Of a stretch of DNA of 16,345 bases, positions 1-8,276 are shown piece after piece; within the stretch, counting starts at the first letter, position 1; each line of letters starts with the position of its first letter. This DNA comes from Sedimentisphaerales bacterium. Lineage in GTDB: Bacteria > Planctomycetota > Phycisphaerae > Sedimentisphaerales > Anaerobacaceae. The position numbers were made by a program, and so were the translations under genes. The notes below the pieces were generated by a model, which was not told the DNA's origin, did not search any database, and saw only the letters and a program-made list of their open reading frames with translations. Location: NCBI GenBank assembly GCA_030630905.1, contig DAOVMB010000009.1:1-16345 (forward strand), given 5' to 3'.

Positions 1-2
1 AT

Positions 3-2381
3 GTGAATGCTCAGCAGGCGGGCTCTGATGATATCTCAGATTATTATGGATTCGAGGAAATAGAGATCATCAAGTTGGACTGGGGGATTAAAGACCTGCT
101 GGTGGCCGATTTTAACGGTGACGGCCGAAAGGATATCGCCCTGACCAATAACAGAAGGGCCAGAATCGAGCTGCTAATACAGAAAGAAGCGATCGGGCCG
201 GGCGAGAAGGACGTCGCGATCGATCCCAATGATATAGACATCAATGCAATCTCTGCCCCTACTCGATTCGAGCAACAGAACATCGCTGTTTCACAGAAAC
301 TGCATAGCCTGGTCTGCGGAGATTTGAACTCGGACGGGCGGACGGATCTGGCTTTTTATGGTGAGCCGAAAGCTCTGTATGTGTTGCTGCAAAAGGCCGA
401 CCAGGCCAAAACGGATAAGCCGACATCGATGAGCTGGCCAACAAGGAAAAAGATCAATATCGATGACGGCCTGCCGACTTCCAATGCTTTAGCATGTGCT
501 GACCTGAATAATGACGGCGCTGACGATTTGGCTCTGGCCGGTCGCGACAGTATTTATATCATCGTCCAGGCAAAAGATGGCTCTTTGGCCGAGCCGGTGA
601 AATATCCCACTTCCGCACAAACCCTCGGTGTCGAAATCGGCGATTTAAACGGTGACCATATCAATGACCTTATTCTTGTCACAAACGATATGGAAAAGCC
701 GCTGCACGTTCGATTCGGCCTCAAGACCGGACAATTGGGCCCGCAGTTGCAGTTTTCTATCGAGAGGCCGTTTGCACTAATGCTGCACAATATAGACGGG
801 GCCAACGGGGATGAGGTTCTGACTATTGACAGTCTGAGTGGAAGGCTTATCTGTTATCAACTTGCCGTTGAAAACCGGAAAGATGCCGACTGGCCGATTC
901 TGTTTTATCCTCTTGCATCAGGGCAGGAGGATACGAAGCGCGATTTAGTGCTCGGCGATTTCGATGGTGATGGTCTGGCCGATGTTGCGATCAGCGATCC
1001 AGGCGCAGCCGAGTTGATTCTCTACAGGCAGACGGCAGGGATTGGGTTGGCCGAGCCGGTCAGATTTCCTGCTTTTGCTGATATTACGAGCTTGTCCGCC
1101 GTGGATATCGACGCCGATGGGAAAACTGAATTGGGTGTCTTGAGCCTGAAGGAAAAGGTCATCGGCATAAGTGAATTCGAAGATGACAGGTTGTCATTCC
1201 CGAAGCCCATCGGCCTGAAGGGTGAGCCGGTGGCGATGGAGTTGGCCGATGTCGATGGCGATGGTAGGATAGACTGCCTCTACGTATCCAGAGACGACAA
1301 TGATCTCAGAACTCTCAGAGCGGTATACGATCTGGCTCAAAGCGAGAAAGACCGGATTGATTCGGCCGACGGAAACGCTGAGAAATCTGAGACAACCGAA
1401 AATGCCGGCCGAGATGGACTTGCATTAGAGCTTAAAAAGCTGACCTCCAACCCTGATGGTTTGAAAGTGCTTGACGTTGACCAGGACGGCTTGCTGGATG
1501 TCCTGATATTTGTCAGCTACGAACCACCAATATTGGTACGGCAGGTGGAAAAGAACAAATTCCAAGTTGTTGATTCGCCAAAAGCACAGAGCAGTTTGAT
1601 CAAAGATGCGAACCTGCGATCAATTTCCGTAGCCAATGTGGACGGCAAGGCCGGCGATGAGCTACTGGTGGCGCAGAAGAACTTTGCAAGAAGCCTGGTA
1701 TTTTCAGAAGGACAGACCTGGAATGTAGTTGACCAGTATAACGCCAAGAGTACGGAGAACCAAATATTGGCTGTTGCCGCTTTCGATCTCGACGCTGATA
1801 GTCCGGCGGACAGGCCCTCTATTTTGCTGCTGGACGGACAAAAGGGTCGGCTTCAGATACTCAAAGCCGGCAATGATAAGACCTACCGGGTCGAAAAGGA
1901 ATTGGATGTCGGCAACTGGAACAGTGCGGCACATCTGAAAATGCTGTTTGCCCCGCTGACGGGCAATGAGCTTGAAAGCCTGCTGTTGTTCGATAGCAAA
2001 AAGTTTGCGCTTGTTACTCCGCTGAGAAGCACGAATTTTGCACAGCATCTGGAGCAGCAATTCGGCTATGAGACAAAAATTAAAGACGGGATATACGGCA
2101 ACCTTGCAACGGGTGATATAAACAGCGACGGCCGGCCTGACATTATCATGGTTGAATACAGGCGCAATCACATCGAGATACTCGCGCTCGATGCCGAAGT
2201 TAAGCCTGTTCCCGCGATGCGTTTTAAGATATTCGAGCAAAAAAGTTATCGCGATGCTAAAGGTCGCCCCAAGGCCAGCGCCGAGCCGCGAGAGCTGACG
2301 GTCGCCGACGTAACCGGCGACGGCAAAGACGACTTAGTCACCGTTATCCACGACCGCATAATTATCTATCCGCAAGATTAG
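3..2381 (+). CDS. FG-GAP/VCBS repeat beta-propeller protein, N-terminus outside window
   Basis: The reading frame is open to the window edge. The GTG at base 3 is unlikely to be the real start, because no signal peptide follows it, so I treat the gene as 5'-partial with 792 codons visible. It carries many calcium-binding DxDxDGxxD loops, such as DFNGDGRKD, DLNSDGRTD, DFDGDGLAD, DVDGDGRID, DINSDGRPD and DVTGDGKDD. They recur every 45-75 residues, starting near residues 36, 107, 167, 214, 319, 368, 416, 491, 705 and 769, with degenerate copies near 265, 547 and 595. Each unit should form one blade of an integrin-like beta-propeller. Such proteins are usually exported and bind carbohydrate or protein at the cell surface; no catalytic domain is visible. 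The stop codon is only 59 bases before the likely mnmA start, so the two may share a transcript. Fold is confident, function unknown. Confidence 0.85.
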   Translation: MNAQQAGSDDISDYYGFEEIEIIKLDWGIKDLLVADFNGDGRKDIALTNNRRARIELLIQKEAIGPGEKDVAIDPNDIDINAISAPTRFEQQNIAVSQKLHSLVCGDLNSDGRTDLAFYGEPKALYVLLQKADQAKTDKPTSMSWPTRKKINIDDGLPTSNALACADLNNDGADDLALAGRDSIYIIVQAKDGSLAEPVKYPTSAQTLGVEIGDLNGDHINDLILVTNDMEKPLHVRFGLKTGQLGPQLQFSIERPFALMLHNIDGANGDEVLTIDSLSGRLICYQLAVENRKDADWPILFYPLASGQEDTKRDLVLGDFDGDGLADVAISDPGAAELILYRQTAGIGLAEPVRFPAFADITSLSAVDIDADGKTELGVLSLKEKVIGISEFEDDRLSFPKPIGLKGEPVAMELADVDGDGRIDCLYVSRDDNDLRTLRAVYDLAQSEKDRIDSADGNAEKSETTENAGRDGLALELKKLTSNPDGLKVLDVDQDGLLDVLIFVSYEPPILVRQVEKNKFQVVDSPKAQSSLIKDANLRSISVANVDGKAGDELLVAQKNFARSLVFSEGQTWNVVDQYNAKSTENQILAVAAFDLDADSPADRPSILLLDGQKGRLQILKAGNDKTYRVEKELDVGNWNSAAHLKMLFAPLTGNELESLLLFDSKKFALVTPLRSTNFAQHLEQQFGYETKIKDGIYGNLATGDINSDGRPDIIMVEYRRNHIEILALDAEVKPVPAMRFKIFEQKSYRDAKGRPKASAEPRELTVADVTGDGKDDLVTVIHDRIIIYPQD

Positions 2382-2440
2382 ATTTGCACCCGGTTACGTC
2401 TGTCGATGTTGCGCCGGATAACCCTCGTGAAGCGTTTATC

Positions 2441-3508
2441 ATGCAAAACAAAATGATTGGTAATGGAAATAAGGTTTTTGTTGCTCTTAGCGGCGGAGTG
2501 GATAGCTCGACCGCTACGGTATTGTTGTGCCGGGATGGTTTTGACTGCGCGGGTGTGTTCATGATTACGAACGACAGTGCCAGCCACGCACAGGCAGATG
2601 CCGAAATGGTTGCCGGGGAATTAGGCATAAAGCTCCATGTGCTGGACCTTCGCAAAGATTTCGAGCGAATTCTTGACTATTTTTGTAGTGAGTACAGGAA
2701 AGGCCTAACGCCCAATCCGTGCGTCTTCTGCAACAGGTATATGAAGTTCAGCAAGTTGTGGGACTTTGCGAGAAGTCATGGCGCCCGGTTTCTTGCCACC
2801 GGACATTATGCGAGGATTATCAAGCACGGCAACGATGTTGGCCTGTACGAAGCTGCCAATCCTTCCAAAGACCAGTCCTACGTGTTATCGATGATTGAGA
2901 GAAATATGCTGCCTAACATCATTCTTCCAATGGGAGATTATTCCAAGGATCAGACACGGGAAATGGCGGCGAAATTCGGTTTACGCGCCGCACAAAGTAA
3001 AGAATCGCAGGAGATATGCTTTATCCCCAACGATGATTATATCGCTGTGCTTGAGAAGCAGTGCCCCGAGCTTGTTCGCAAGGGCAACATTGTAGATAGC
3101 AGCGGCAAGGTTCTCGGCGAGCATAATGGCGTGCACAGGTTCACTATCGGTCAGCGGCGAGGTCTGCGAGTGGCTATGGGCAGGCCTTATTATGTTACGA
3201 AAATTGACGCCGAAAGCAACACGGTTACGCTCGGCCTGAAAGAAGAGGTCATGCAGAAAAAACTTCGTGCAGCGGGTACGAATTGGCTAACCGATGAGCC
3301 GGTCTCACCTTTTCGAGCGAAGGTTAAGATACGCTATAACAGTAAAGGTGCTTTGGCGATAGTTACTCCGCAGGATAATAGTGTTGCGGTTGAGTTTGAT
3401 GAGCCGGTATCGGCAATAACGCCGGGTCAGTTGGCCGCTTTCTATGTTCAGGAGGAAAAAAACAATAGGCTTATTGGAGGAGGATGGATTGACAAGGTGG
3501 CTGACTAA
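2441..3508 (+). CDS. mnmA: tRNA-specific 2-thiouridylase MnmA
   Basis: Cytoplasmic enzyme that activates U34 of Lys, Glu and Gln tRNAs with ATP and replaces its 2-oxygen with sulfur relayed from a persulfide carrier. Counting from the ATG at 2441, the PP-loop SGGVDSS lies at residues 17-23. The nucleophile cysteine is the second one in NPCVFCN (about C97), followed by ATGHYAR and KDQSYVLS. The partner cysteine is in SQEICFIP (about C193), and GQRRGL opens the C-terminal part. These are all family hallmarks and the 355-residue length is normal. The frame stays open back to a TTG at 2384, which would add 19 residues. I prefer ATG 2441 (another ATG is at 2453) because family members begin only a few residues before the PP-loop; no strong ribosome site decides it. 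Its place between a surface protein and LPS genes has no obvious functional logic. Confidence 0.95.
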   Translation: MQNKMIGNGNKVFVALSGGVDSSTATVLLCRDGFDCAGVFMITNDSASHAQADAEMVAGELGIKLHVLDLRKDFERILDYFCSEYRKGLTPNPCVFCNRYMKFSKLWDFARSHGARFLATGHYARIIKHGNDVGLYEAANPSKDQSYVLSMIERNMLPNIILPMGDYSKDQTREMAAKFGLRAAQSKESQEICFIPNDDYIAVLEKQCPELVRKGNIVDSSGKVLGEHNGVHRFTIGQRRGLRVAMGRPYYVTKIDAESNTVTLGLKEEVMQKKLRAAGTNWLTDEPVSPFRAKVKIRYNSKGALAIVTPQDNSVAVEFDEPVSAITPGQLAAFYVQEEKNNRLIGGGWIDKVAD

Positions 3509-3547
3509 AGGTTAATATTACTTTGACAACAATTCGGGTTTTTAGGT

Positions 3548-4600
3548 ATGCAGGCTCAAGATGACATTTTGGAATTAGTACGGCAAAAGAGTGCTGAGGC
3601 GGCAAGAAAAATGCGGCGAGGATTAATTTTGCAGCCTGGTGCGATTGGCGACTGTATATTAACGCTGCCGTTAGCTGCGTATATGAAAGATGCGCTGGAT
3701 TTGGGCGGAATTGATATTCTTGGGCATACCGAATACGTTGGCTTTTTGCCGGGCAGGTCCTGTGTCGATGGTGTTCGTTCTATAGATTCAATGGATATAC
3801 ATCGATTGTTTGCTGAAACGACAACATTCGTGCTTAAAGACAGGGATCCTTTGATAAGCGCTTTTGGCGACTATGCCTGGATTGCGACGTTTTTGGGTGA
3901 GCCGAACAGCAACTTCGAACAAAATCTGATTTTCACTGCCAATTGCAGCCATAGCGCAGAAGTTGTAACACTCTCTTTAAAACCACCAAAGGATTTATCT
4001 GAACATTTAGCTAACTTTTACATTCAGCAATTTATCGACCAAAGCGGCCATTCCTTGGGTTCACGGAGTTTTCAGACCGGCGACTGTTTAATAAAAGCGA
4101 CAGAAGCGGATATTAACACAGGCAAAGAGCTGCTCAGGGAAATAGGTCTTGGTTCCGGCGAGAAGCTGATAGTTATTCAGCCGGGCAGCGGCGGAACAAG
4201 AAAATGCTGGCACCTGGAGAACTTTTTGGCTGTGGCCGGAGAGCTCGATTCGAGAGGTGTTGAAATCGTATTTTTATTAGGGCCTGCTGAGTTGAACAGA
4301 TTCAGCGATGCGAAAATTAAGAAAATCGGCAGCGTTGGAAGGTGCCTGACGGATTTGTCTTTGACGCAGGTGCTGGGGCTTTTAAGTTGTGTGGATGGAT
4401 TTATCGGCAACGATAGCGGGATCACGCATTTAGCTGCCGGACTGGGTATCAGGACGTATGGTGTTTTCGGTCCGACTAATCCGGCAGTGTATAAATCCAT
4501 CGGACCGGCTGTTACAGTATTTACAAGCAGTGCAGCATCTTTTGCCAGGAAGCCCTCAGTGAGTTTACAGCGAAAGCTCCTGGATGTTTTAACGGTGTAA
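3548..4600 (+). CDS. Glycosyltransferase family 9 (heptosyltransferase-like)
   Basis: A 350-residue GT9 enzyme, the family that transfers heptose from ADP-heptose to the LPS inner core at the cytoplasmic face of the inner membrane. The N-terminal Rossmann half shows the acceptor-side glycine motif QPGAIGD at residues 29-35. The C-terminal donor half has IQPGSGGTRKCWHLENF around 210-226, GNDSGITHLAAGLG at 287-300 and FGPTNP at 307-312, all typical of ADP-heptose transferases. It starts 39 bases after mnmA; the ribosome site is weak (AGG very close to ATG), so a start at the internal ATG 3611, just before the glycine motif, is possible. The lpxD-lpxI-kinase set downstream supports a role in LPS core. 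Whether the donor really is ADP-heptose cannot be read from sequence. Confidence 0.87.
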   Translation: MQAQDDILELVRQKSAEAARKMRRGLILQPGAIGDCILTLPLAAYMKDALDLGGIDILGHTEYVGFLPGRSCVDGVRSIDSMDIHRLFAETTTFVLKDRDPLISAFGDYAWIATFLGEPNSNFEQNLIFTANCSHSAEVVTLSLKPPKDLSEHLANFYIQQFIDQSGHSLGSRSFQTGDCLIKATEADINTGKELLREIGLGSGEKLIVIQPGSGGTRKCWHLENFLAVAGELDSRGVEIVFLLGPAELNRFSDAKIKKIGSVGRCLTDLSLTQVLGLLSCVDGFIGNDSGITHLAAGLGIRTYGVFGPTNPAVYKSIGPAVTVFTSSAASFARKPSVSLQRKLLDVLTV

Positions 4601-4718
4601 TGTTTGAACCGAATTGGGTTAATGTAATTTCAAGCGGATTGAAAATAGAAAAAGCAGTTTTTGGTTAGAGTATGGTAACGGCAAAGATGCTTGCTTTGCA
4701 TGTTCACCGGCTGAATAG

Positions 4719-4746
4719 TTGACCACATAAGTGTTTTTGTTATAAT
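4719..4746 (+). promoter_or_regulatory. Sigma70-type promoter for lpxD-lpxI-kinase
   Basis: In the 220-base gap before lpxD there is TTGACC (4719-4724), a 16-base spacer and a perfect TATAAT (4741-4746). This predicts transcription starting near 4753 and a leader of about 68 bases, with GAGGTG (4810-4815) six bases before the lpxD ATG. Two short inverted repeats flank the core: GCAAAG/CTTTGC (4681-4699) upstream of the -35 box, and ACCAG/CTGGT (4748-4764) across the expected start site. Either could be an operator, but both are short enough to be chance. The rest of 4601-4820 shows no credible gene. Confidence 0.7.
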
Positions 4747-4820
4747 GACCAGAGCAAGGCTGGTGCTTGAAGAAAAAGGGGCGGTGCTGTACTTAATGGA
4801 CTTTTTGTTGAGGTGTTCGT

Positions 4821-5894
4821 ATGCAAGAAAGAACTTTGGGTGAATTAGCCGAATATGTAGGCGGGCGGGTCTGTGGCGACCCTAACGTTATTATTAAGTC
4901 TGCATCTACGCTCGGGCGGGCGGATGAAGGCGATATTAGCTTTTTAACAAATCGTAAATATGAAAAACAGATGCGGACGACCAAGGCAAGTGCAGTAATA
5001 GTAGGAAAAGAAACACCCCCCACCTCAGTCCATTTGTTAATAGCTGATGATCCTTACTATGCTTTTATGCAGGTAATGGTGCTCCTGCATGGGCATCATA
5101 AGCATAAAAAAGTAGGGATCAGCCCGAAGGCTTCAATTTCCGATAGCGCTAAAATTGGTGTGGACTGCCATATCCATGATTTTGCGACAATAGCAGATGA
5201 GGCAAGAATCAAGGACGGGTGCATAATTTATCCTGGTGTGTACATTGGCAAAGATGTCCAAATCGGTAATGATAGTATAATATATCCTAATGTTGCCATT
5301 TATGATGGTTGTAAAATCGGCAATCGTGTAATTATAAACGCGAATTCGGCGATCGGTGAAGACGGCTTCGGCTATGCCACCTATAAGGGCGTACATCACA
5401 AAATACCACAGACTGGTATTGTTATTTTAGAAGATGATGTTGAAATCGGTGCCTGCTGCGGAATTGAACGAGGCACACTTAGTGATACTGTTATAGGCCA
5501 GGGCAGCAAGTTAGGTGACATGGTTACGATAGGTCATGGCACCAGAGTAGGTTCACATTGTTTGCTTGTGGCGCAGGTGGGAATTGCCGGCTCGACTAAC
5601 ATCGGGCATTACTGTACAATCGGCGGGCAGGTTGGTATTGTGGGTCATATAAATATTGGAAACAACGTTACTATTGCAGCGCAGGCAGGTGTTATTAACA
5701 ACATTCCAGACAACAAAGTCATCTTGGGAGCACCTGCTATCGATGCAAACATGGGCAGGCGAGCGTACAGCATGATACAATACCTGCCTGCAATGCGGCA
5801 AAGTATTCGGGAGCTTCAGAGTCAATTTAAACAGATCGTTTCGTCTATTGAACCTGATATCGAAGAACCGGCAGAGCAGGATGGTGACTCATAA
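4821..5894 (+). CDS. lpxD: UDP-3-O-acylglucosamine N-acyltransferase LpxD
   Basis: Adds the N-linked hydroxyacyl chain from acyl-ACP to UDP-3-O-acylglucosamine, the third step of lipid A synthesis, in the cytoplasm. The N-terminal uridine-binding domain (residues 1-95) has the usual TLGELAEYVGG, GDISFLTNRKY and KASAVIV stretches. From about residue 100 to 310 there is a left-handed beta-helix of hexapeptide repeats (for example VDCHIHDFATIADEARI). The catalytic-base position is H239 in TIGHG and the second active-site histidine is H276 in VGHINI; both fall at the same residue numbers as in the Escherichia coli enzyme. A C-terminal helix (about 318-345, LPAMRQSIRELQSQFK) completes the trimer fold. 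The start is fixed by GAGGTG six bases before ATG. It heads the lipid A set, with lpxI following after about 70 bases. Confidence 0.96.
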   Translation: MQERTLGELAEYVGGRVCGDPNVIIKSASTLGRADEGDISFLTNRKYEKQMRTTKASAVIVGKETPPTSVHLLIADDPYYAFMQVMVLLHGHHKHKKVGISPKASISDSAKIGVDCHIHDFATIADEARIKDGCIIYPGVYIGKDVQIGNDSIIYPNVAIYDGCKIGNRVIINANSAIGEDGFGYATYKGVHHKIPQTGIVILEDDVEIGACCGIERGTLSDTVIGQGSKLGDMVTIGHGTRVGSHCLLVAQVGIAGSTNIGHYCTIGGQVGIVGHINIGNNVTIAAQAGVINNIPDNKVILGAPAIDANMGRRAYSMIQYLPAMRQSIRELQSQFKQIVSSIEPDIEEPAEQDGDS

Positions 5895-5962
5895 CTCGCG
5901 ACTGGCAATATAAGCCGTAAGATGTGAATATCGAATAATAAACATTGAAAAATACACTTTCG

Positions 5963-6856
5963 ATGGGCCTATCGATTTCCGAACAGGGCACTTGTTTGAA
6001 CAAAATACAAGAAACGAAATACGAGTCGCAAGATGTGCTTGGTTTAATTGCCGGAGAGGGCAGACTACCCTTTCTTGTGGCCGCCGGCGCTAAGCAGGCG
6101 GGATTAAAAGTAATTTGTGTCGGCTTGGCGGAGACGGCAGACCGAAAACTGGCTGACGAAGTTGACGTATTTTACAGAGCGGCCATTGCTCGACCGGGGG
6201 GATGGATACGGAGATTGAGAAAACACCACGTATCCAGAACAATTATGGTTGGGCGAGTTTCCAAAGGACGACTTTTCACGCCATGGCGAATTGTGCAGTA
6301 TTTGCCCGATTGGCGGGCATTCAGGATATATTACTGGCGGCTGCGCGGGAAAAACACACAACCGGACTCACTTTTGTGTGCTGTGGCGGATGAACTGGCC
6401 AGCGGAGGGATAGTACTGGAGAATTCAATCATGTATTGTAAGGAACATCTGGCAACGGCGGGTATCATGACGGGCACACAGGTGCGTGCGTCAGTCGAAG
6501 GTGATATCGAGTTTGGCTGGCAAATAGTCAAAAAACTCGGTGAGCTGGATATAGGACAGGCTGTTGCCGTAAAAGAAAAGGAGATCGTTGCTGTCGAGGC
6601 AATAGAAGGAACGGCCGCGATGATCGAGAGAGCGGGCCGGCTTTGCAGATCGGGTGGCTGGACGCTGATCAAGGTTTCCAAACCTCAGCAGGACATGCGA
6701 TTTGACGTCCCGTGCGTGGGACCTGATACTATCAGAAGTCTGGCTAAGAACAGAGGTAAGTGTCTGGTTGTTGAGGCGGAAAAGACGATCATCATCGACA
6801 AACCCGAGACAATAAAGCTTGCCAATCAATTAGGCATAACTATTCTTGGGCGGTGA
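5963..6856 (+). CDS. lpxI: UDP-2,3-diacylglucosamine pyrophosphatase LpxI (DUF1009)
   Basis: LpxI hydrolyses UDP-2,3-diacylglucosamine to 2,3-diacyl-GlcN-1-phosphate (lipid X) and UMP. It replaces the unrelated LpxH in many Gram-negative bacteria. Family signatures, numbered from ATG 5963: GLIAGEGRLP (27-36), GRVSKGRLF (97-105), VKEKEIVAVEAIEGT (about 203-217), the conserved acidic stretch QQDMRFDVPCVGPDT (about 242-256), and the terminal VVEAEKTIIIDKPETI. The roughly 20 residues before GLIAGEG are longer than in most homologues. The frame is open from a TTG at 5945; ATG 5963 is my choice, but no clear ribosome site supports either, and a GTG at the V of QDVLGLIAG is also conceivable. It lies between lpxD and the kinase gene on the same strand with gaps of about 45-70 bases, consistent with one operon. 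Confidence 0.9.
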   Translation: MGLSISEQGTCLNKIQETKYESQDVLGLIAGEGRLPFLVAAGAKQAGLKVICVGLAETADRKLADEVDVFYRAAIARPGGWIRRLRKHHVSRTIMVGRVSKGRLFTPWRIVQYLPDWRAFRIYYWRLRGKNTQPDSLLCAVADELASGGIVLENSIMYCKEHLATAGIMTGTQVRASVEGDIEFGWQIVKKLGELDIGQAVAVKEKEIVAVEAIEGTAAMIERAGRLCRSGGWTLIKVSKPQQDMRFDVPCVGPDTIRSLAKNRGKCLVVEAEKTIIIDKPETIKLANQLGITILGR

Positions 6857-6901
6857 GGTGTTGTAATGTCGCCGAGCAGCTCGCACTAAAGTGAAGTCCG
6901 T

Positions 6902-8260
6902 ATGACTGAATTTCCATTTCAACTTTTCATCAAATGTGCTTCTTCGAAAAACAAAGAAGAATCTTTGCTATGCACTGGTTTGTTCCGAGCCGTCCCCGGC
7001 AGTCGCGCGATCTATGATGCGATGTGGAAAGACACAAGTGTCGTCGTAAAAGTGTTCTCGCACAAGATCAAAGCAAGACTTCATCTCAAAAGAGAATTGA
7101 AGGGATTAAACCAGTTGCAGAGGCGCGGGCTCAGCTCGGCCAGATCCTTGTTCTCAGGAAAAACAGACGATGGGCGATGGGCCATCGTGCTCGAAAAGAT
7201 TGTCGATTCAGCAACGGTTCTGGATGTGCTCGCCGAGACCACGGATAAGTGTGCGGAACTGGACTTGTTGATTCGCGTCTGCCGGGAGCTGGCAAAACAA
7301 CACAGCAAAGGAGTTTTGCAGAAAGACTTGCATTTTGGAAATTTTCTGCTGGCAGGTGATCAAATATACAGTATTGATCCCAGCCAAATGTTATTCTTCC
7401 GGCGCCAAGTACCAAGGAAAAAGAGCATTTCTCAGTTAGCATTGCTGGCGTGCTGTTTGCCAACCAGCGACATTAAGTCAGCCAGGGTAATCTGTGAGAA
7501 ATATTTCGAGGCCCGCGGATGGCATTTTGAAAAATCAGATGAAGCATTGTTCCAACAACAACTAACTGTACACAGGAAAAAAGGGGTCAGGCATGGTTTG
7601 AAAAAGTGCCTTCGGACCAGTAAAAGATTTTTGCGAATCAGGGACGGCGGAACCGTTGCCGTATTTGACAAGGATTTTTGCCGGGGAGCGGACCCGCTTG
7701 ATTTTACTGAGCAGATCGATACGTTGATGGATGAGGGACAGGTTCTGAAAAACGGCAATACTTGCTTTGTTTCCCGCTTGATGTGGAACGGCAAAGACGT
7801 AGTGGTTAAACGATATAACAACAAGGGATTCATCCATTCACTGCGCCATACGATAAAGAGGTCTCGTGCCCGGCGAGGGTGGCTGCATGGACATCGGCTT
7901 GGAATGCTTACTATAGCCACGCCTAAGCCGCTTGCCTATATCGAGCAGCGCAGAGGGCTGCTGGTAGAGAAATCTTATCTGGTAACCCAACACATTAATG
8001 GGCAGAGTCTATATGAATTTCTGCGGGACGATAATGTTACTCAAGAGCAGCGCTCAACGGCCACACAGCAGGTCAAGAATCTGCTCGACAAGATGGAAAA
8101 ACACCGTATCACTCACGGTGACTTGAAAAACTTAAATATTCTGGTTACTAAAACGGGCCCTGTCCTGATAGATCTTGATGGTATGAAGATCCATAAATGG
8201 GGTTGGTCGTGTAAAGTTCAGAAAGCGAAAGATTTGGAGCGTCTTGCAAAGGACAAATAA
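6902..8260 (+). CDS. Tandem double kinase-fold protein, LPS (Kdo/core) kinase-like
   Basis: This 452-residue protein appears to hold two complete protein-kinase-like folds in a row. Domain 1 (about 1-210) has an ATP-lysine candidate K50 in VVVKVF, the catalytic loop QKDLHFGN with D142 and N147, and a metal aspartate D159 in SIDPS. Domain 2 (about 255-452) has K303 in VVVKRY, the basic stretch IKRSRARRGWLHGHRL, the catalytic loop HGDLKNLN with D407 and N412, and D424/D426 in LIDLDG. The second set matches the WaaP/KdkA/InaA lipopolysaccharide-kinase group, which phosphorylates heptose or Kdo in the LPS core; single-domain members are about half this length. It has no signal peptide, so it is probably cytoplasmic. 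Position after lpxD-lpxI supports an LPS substrate. Whether both halves are active, or one is a regulator, is unknown. It converges with the methyltransferase gene, 16 bases away. Confidence 0.8.
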   Translation: MTEFPFQLFIKCASSKNKEESLLCTGLFRAVPGSRAIYDAMWKDTSVVVKVFSHKIKARLHLKRELKGLNQLQRRGLSSARSLFSGKTDDGRWAIVLEKIVDSATVLDVLAETTDKCAELDLLIRVCRELAKQHSKGVLQKDLHFGNFLLAGDQIYSIDPSQMLFFRRQVPRKKSISQLALLACCLPTSDIKSARVICEKYFEARGWHFEKSDEALFQQQLTVHRKKGVRHGLKKCLRTSKRFLRIRDGGTVAVFDKDFCRGADPLDFTEQIDTLMDEGQVLKNGNTCFVSRLMWNGKDVVVKRYNNKGFIHSLRHTIKRSRARRGWLHGHRLGMLTIATPKPLAYIEQRRGLLVEKSYLVTQHINGQSLYEFLRDDNVTQEQRSTATQQVKNLLDKMEKHRITHGDLKNLNILVTKTGPVLIDLDGMKIHKWGWSCKVQKAKDLERLAKDK

Positions 8261-8276
8261 GACCGCCATTCGGTTA

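Noticed and set aside
1704..2240. Minus-strand open frame of 178 codons inside the FG-GAP gene
   Set aside because: It is an antisense shadow of strongly conserved DxDxDG coding sequence and shows no protein family features.
2384..2440. TTG-started N-terminal extension of MnmA
   Set aside because: The 19 extra residues match nothing in the family, there is no ribosome site before the TTG, and an ATG follows at 2441.
4649..4662. A5-GCAG-T5 palindrome after the GT9 gene, considered as its terminator
   Set aside because: The stem would be only A-T pairs and too weak to end transcription convincingly.
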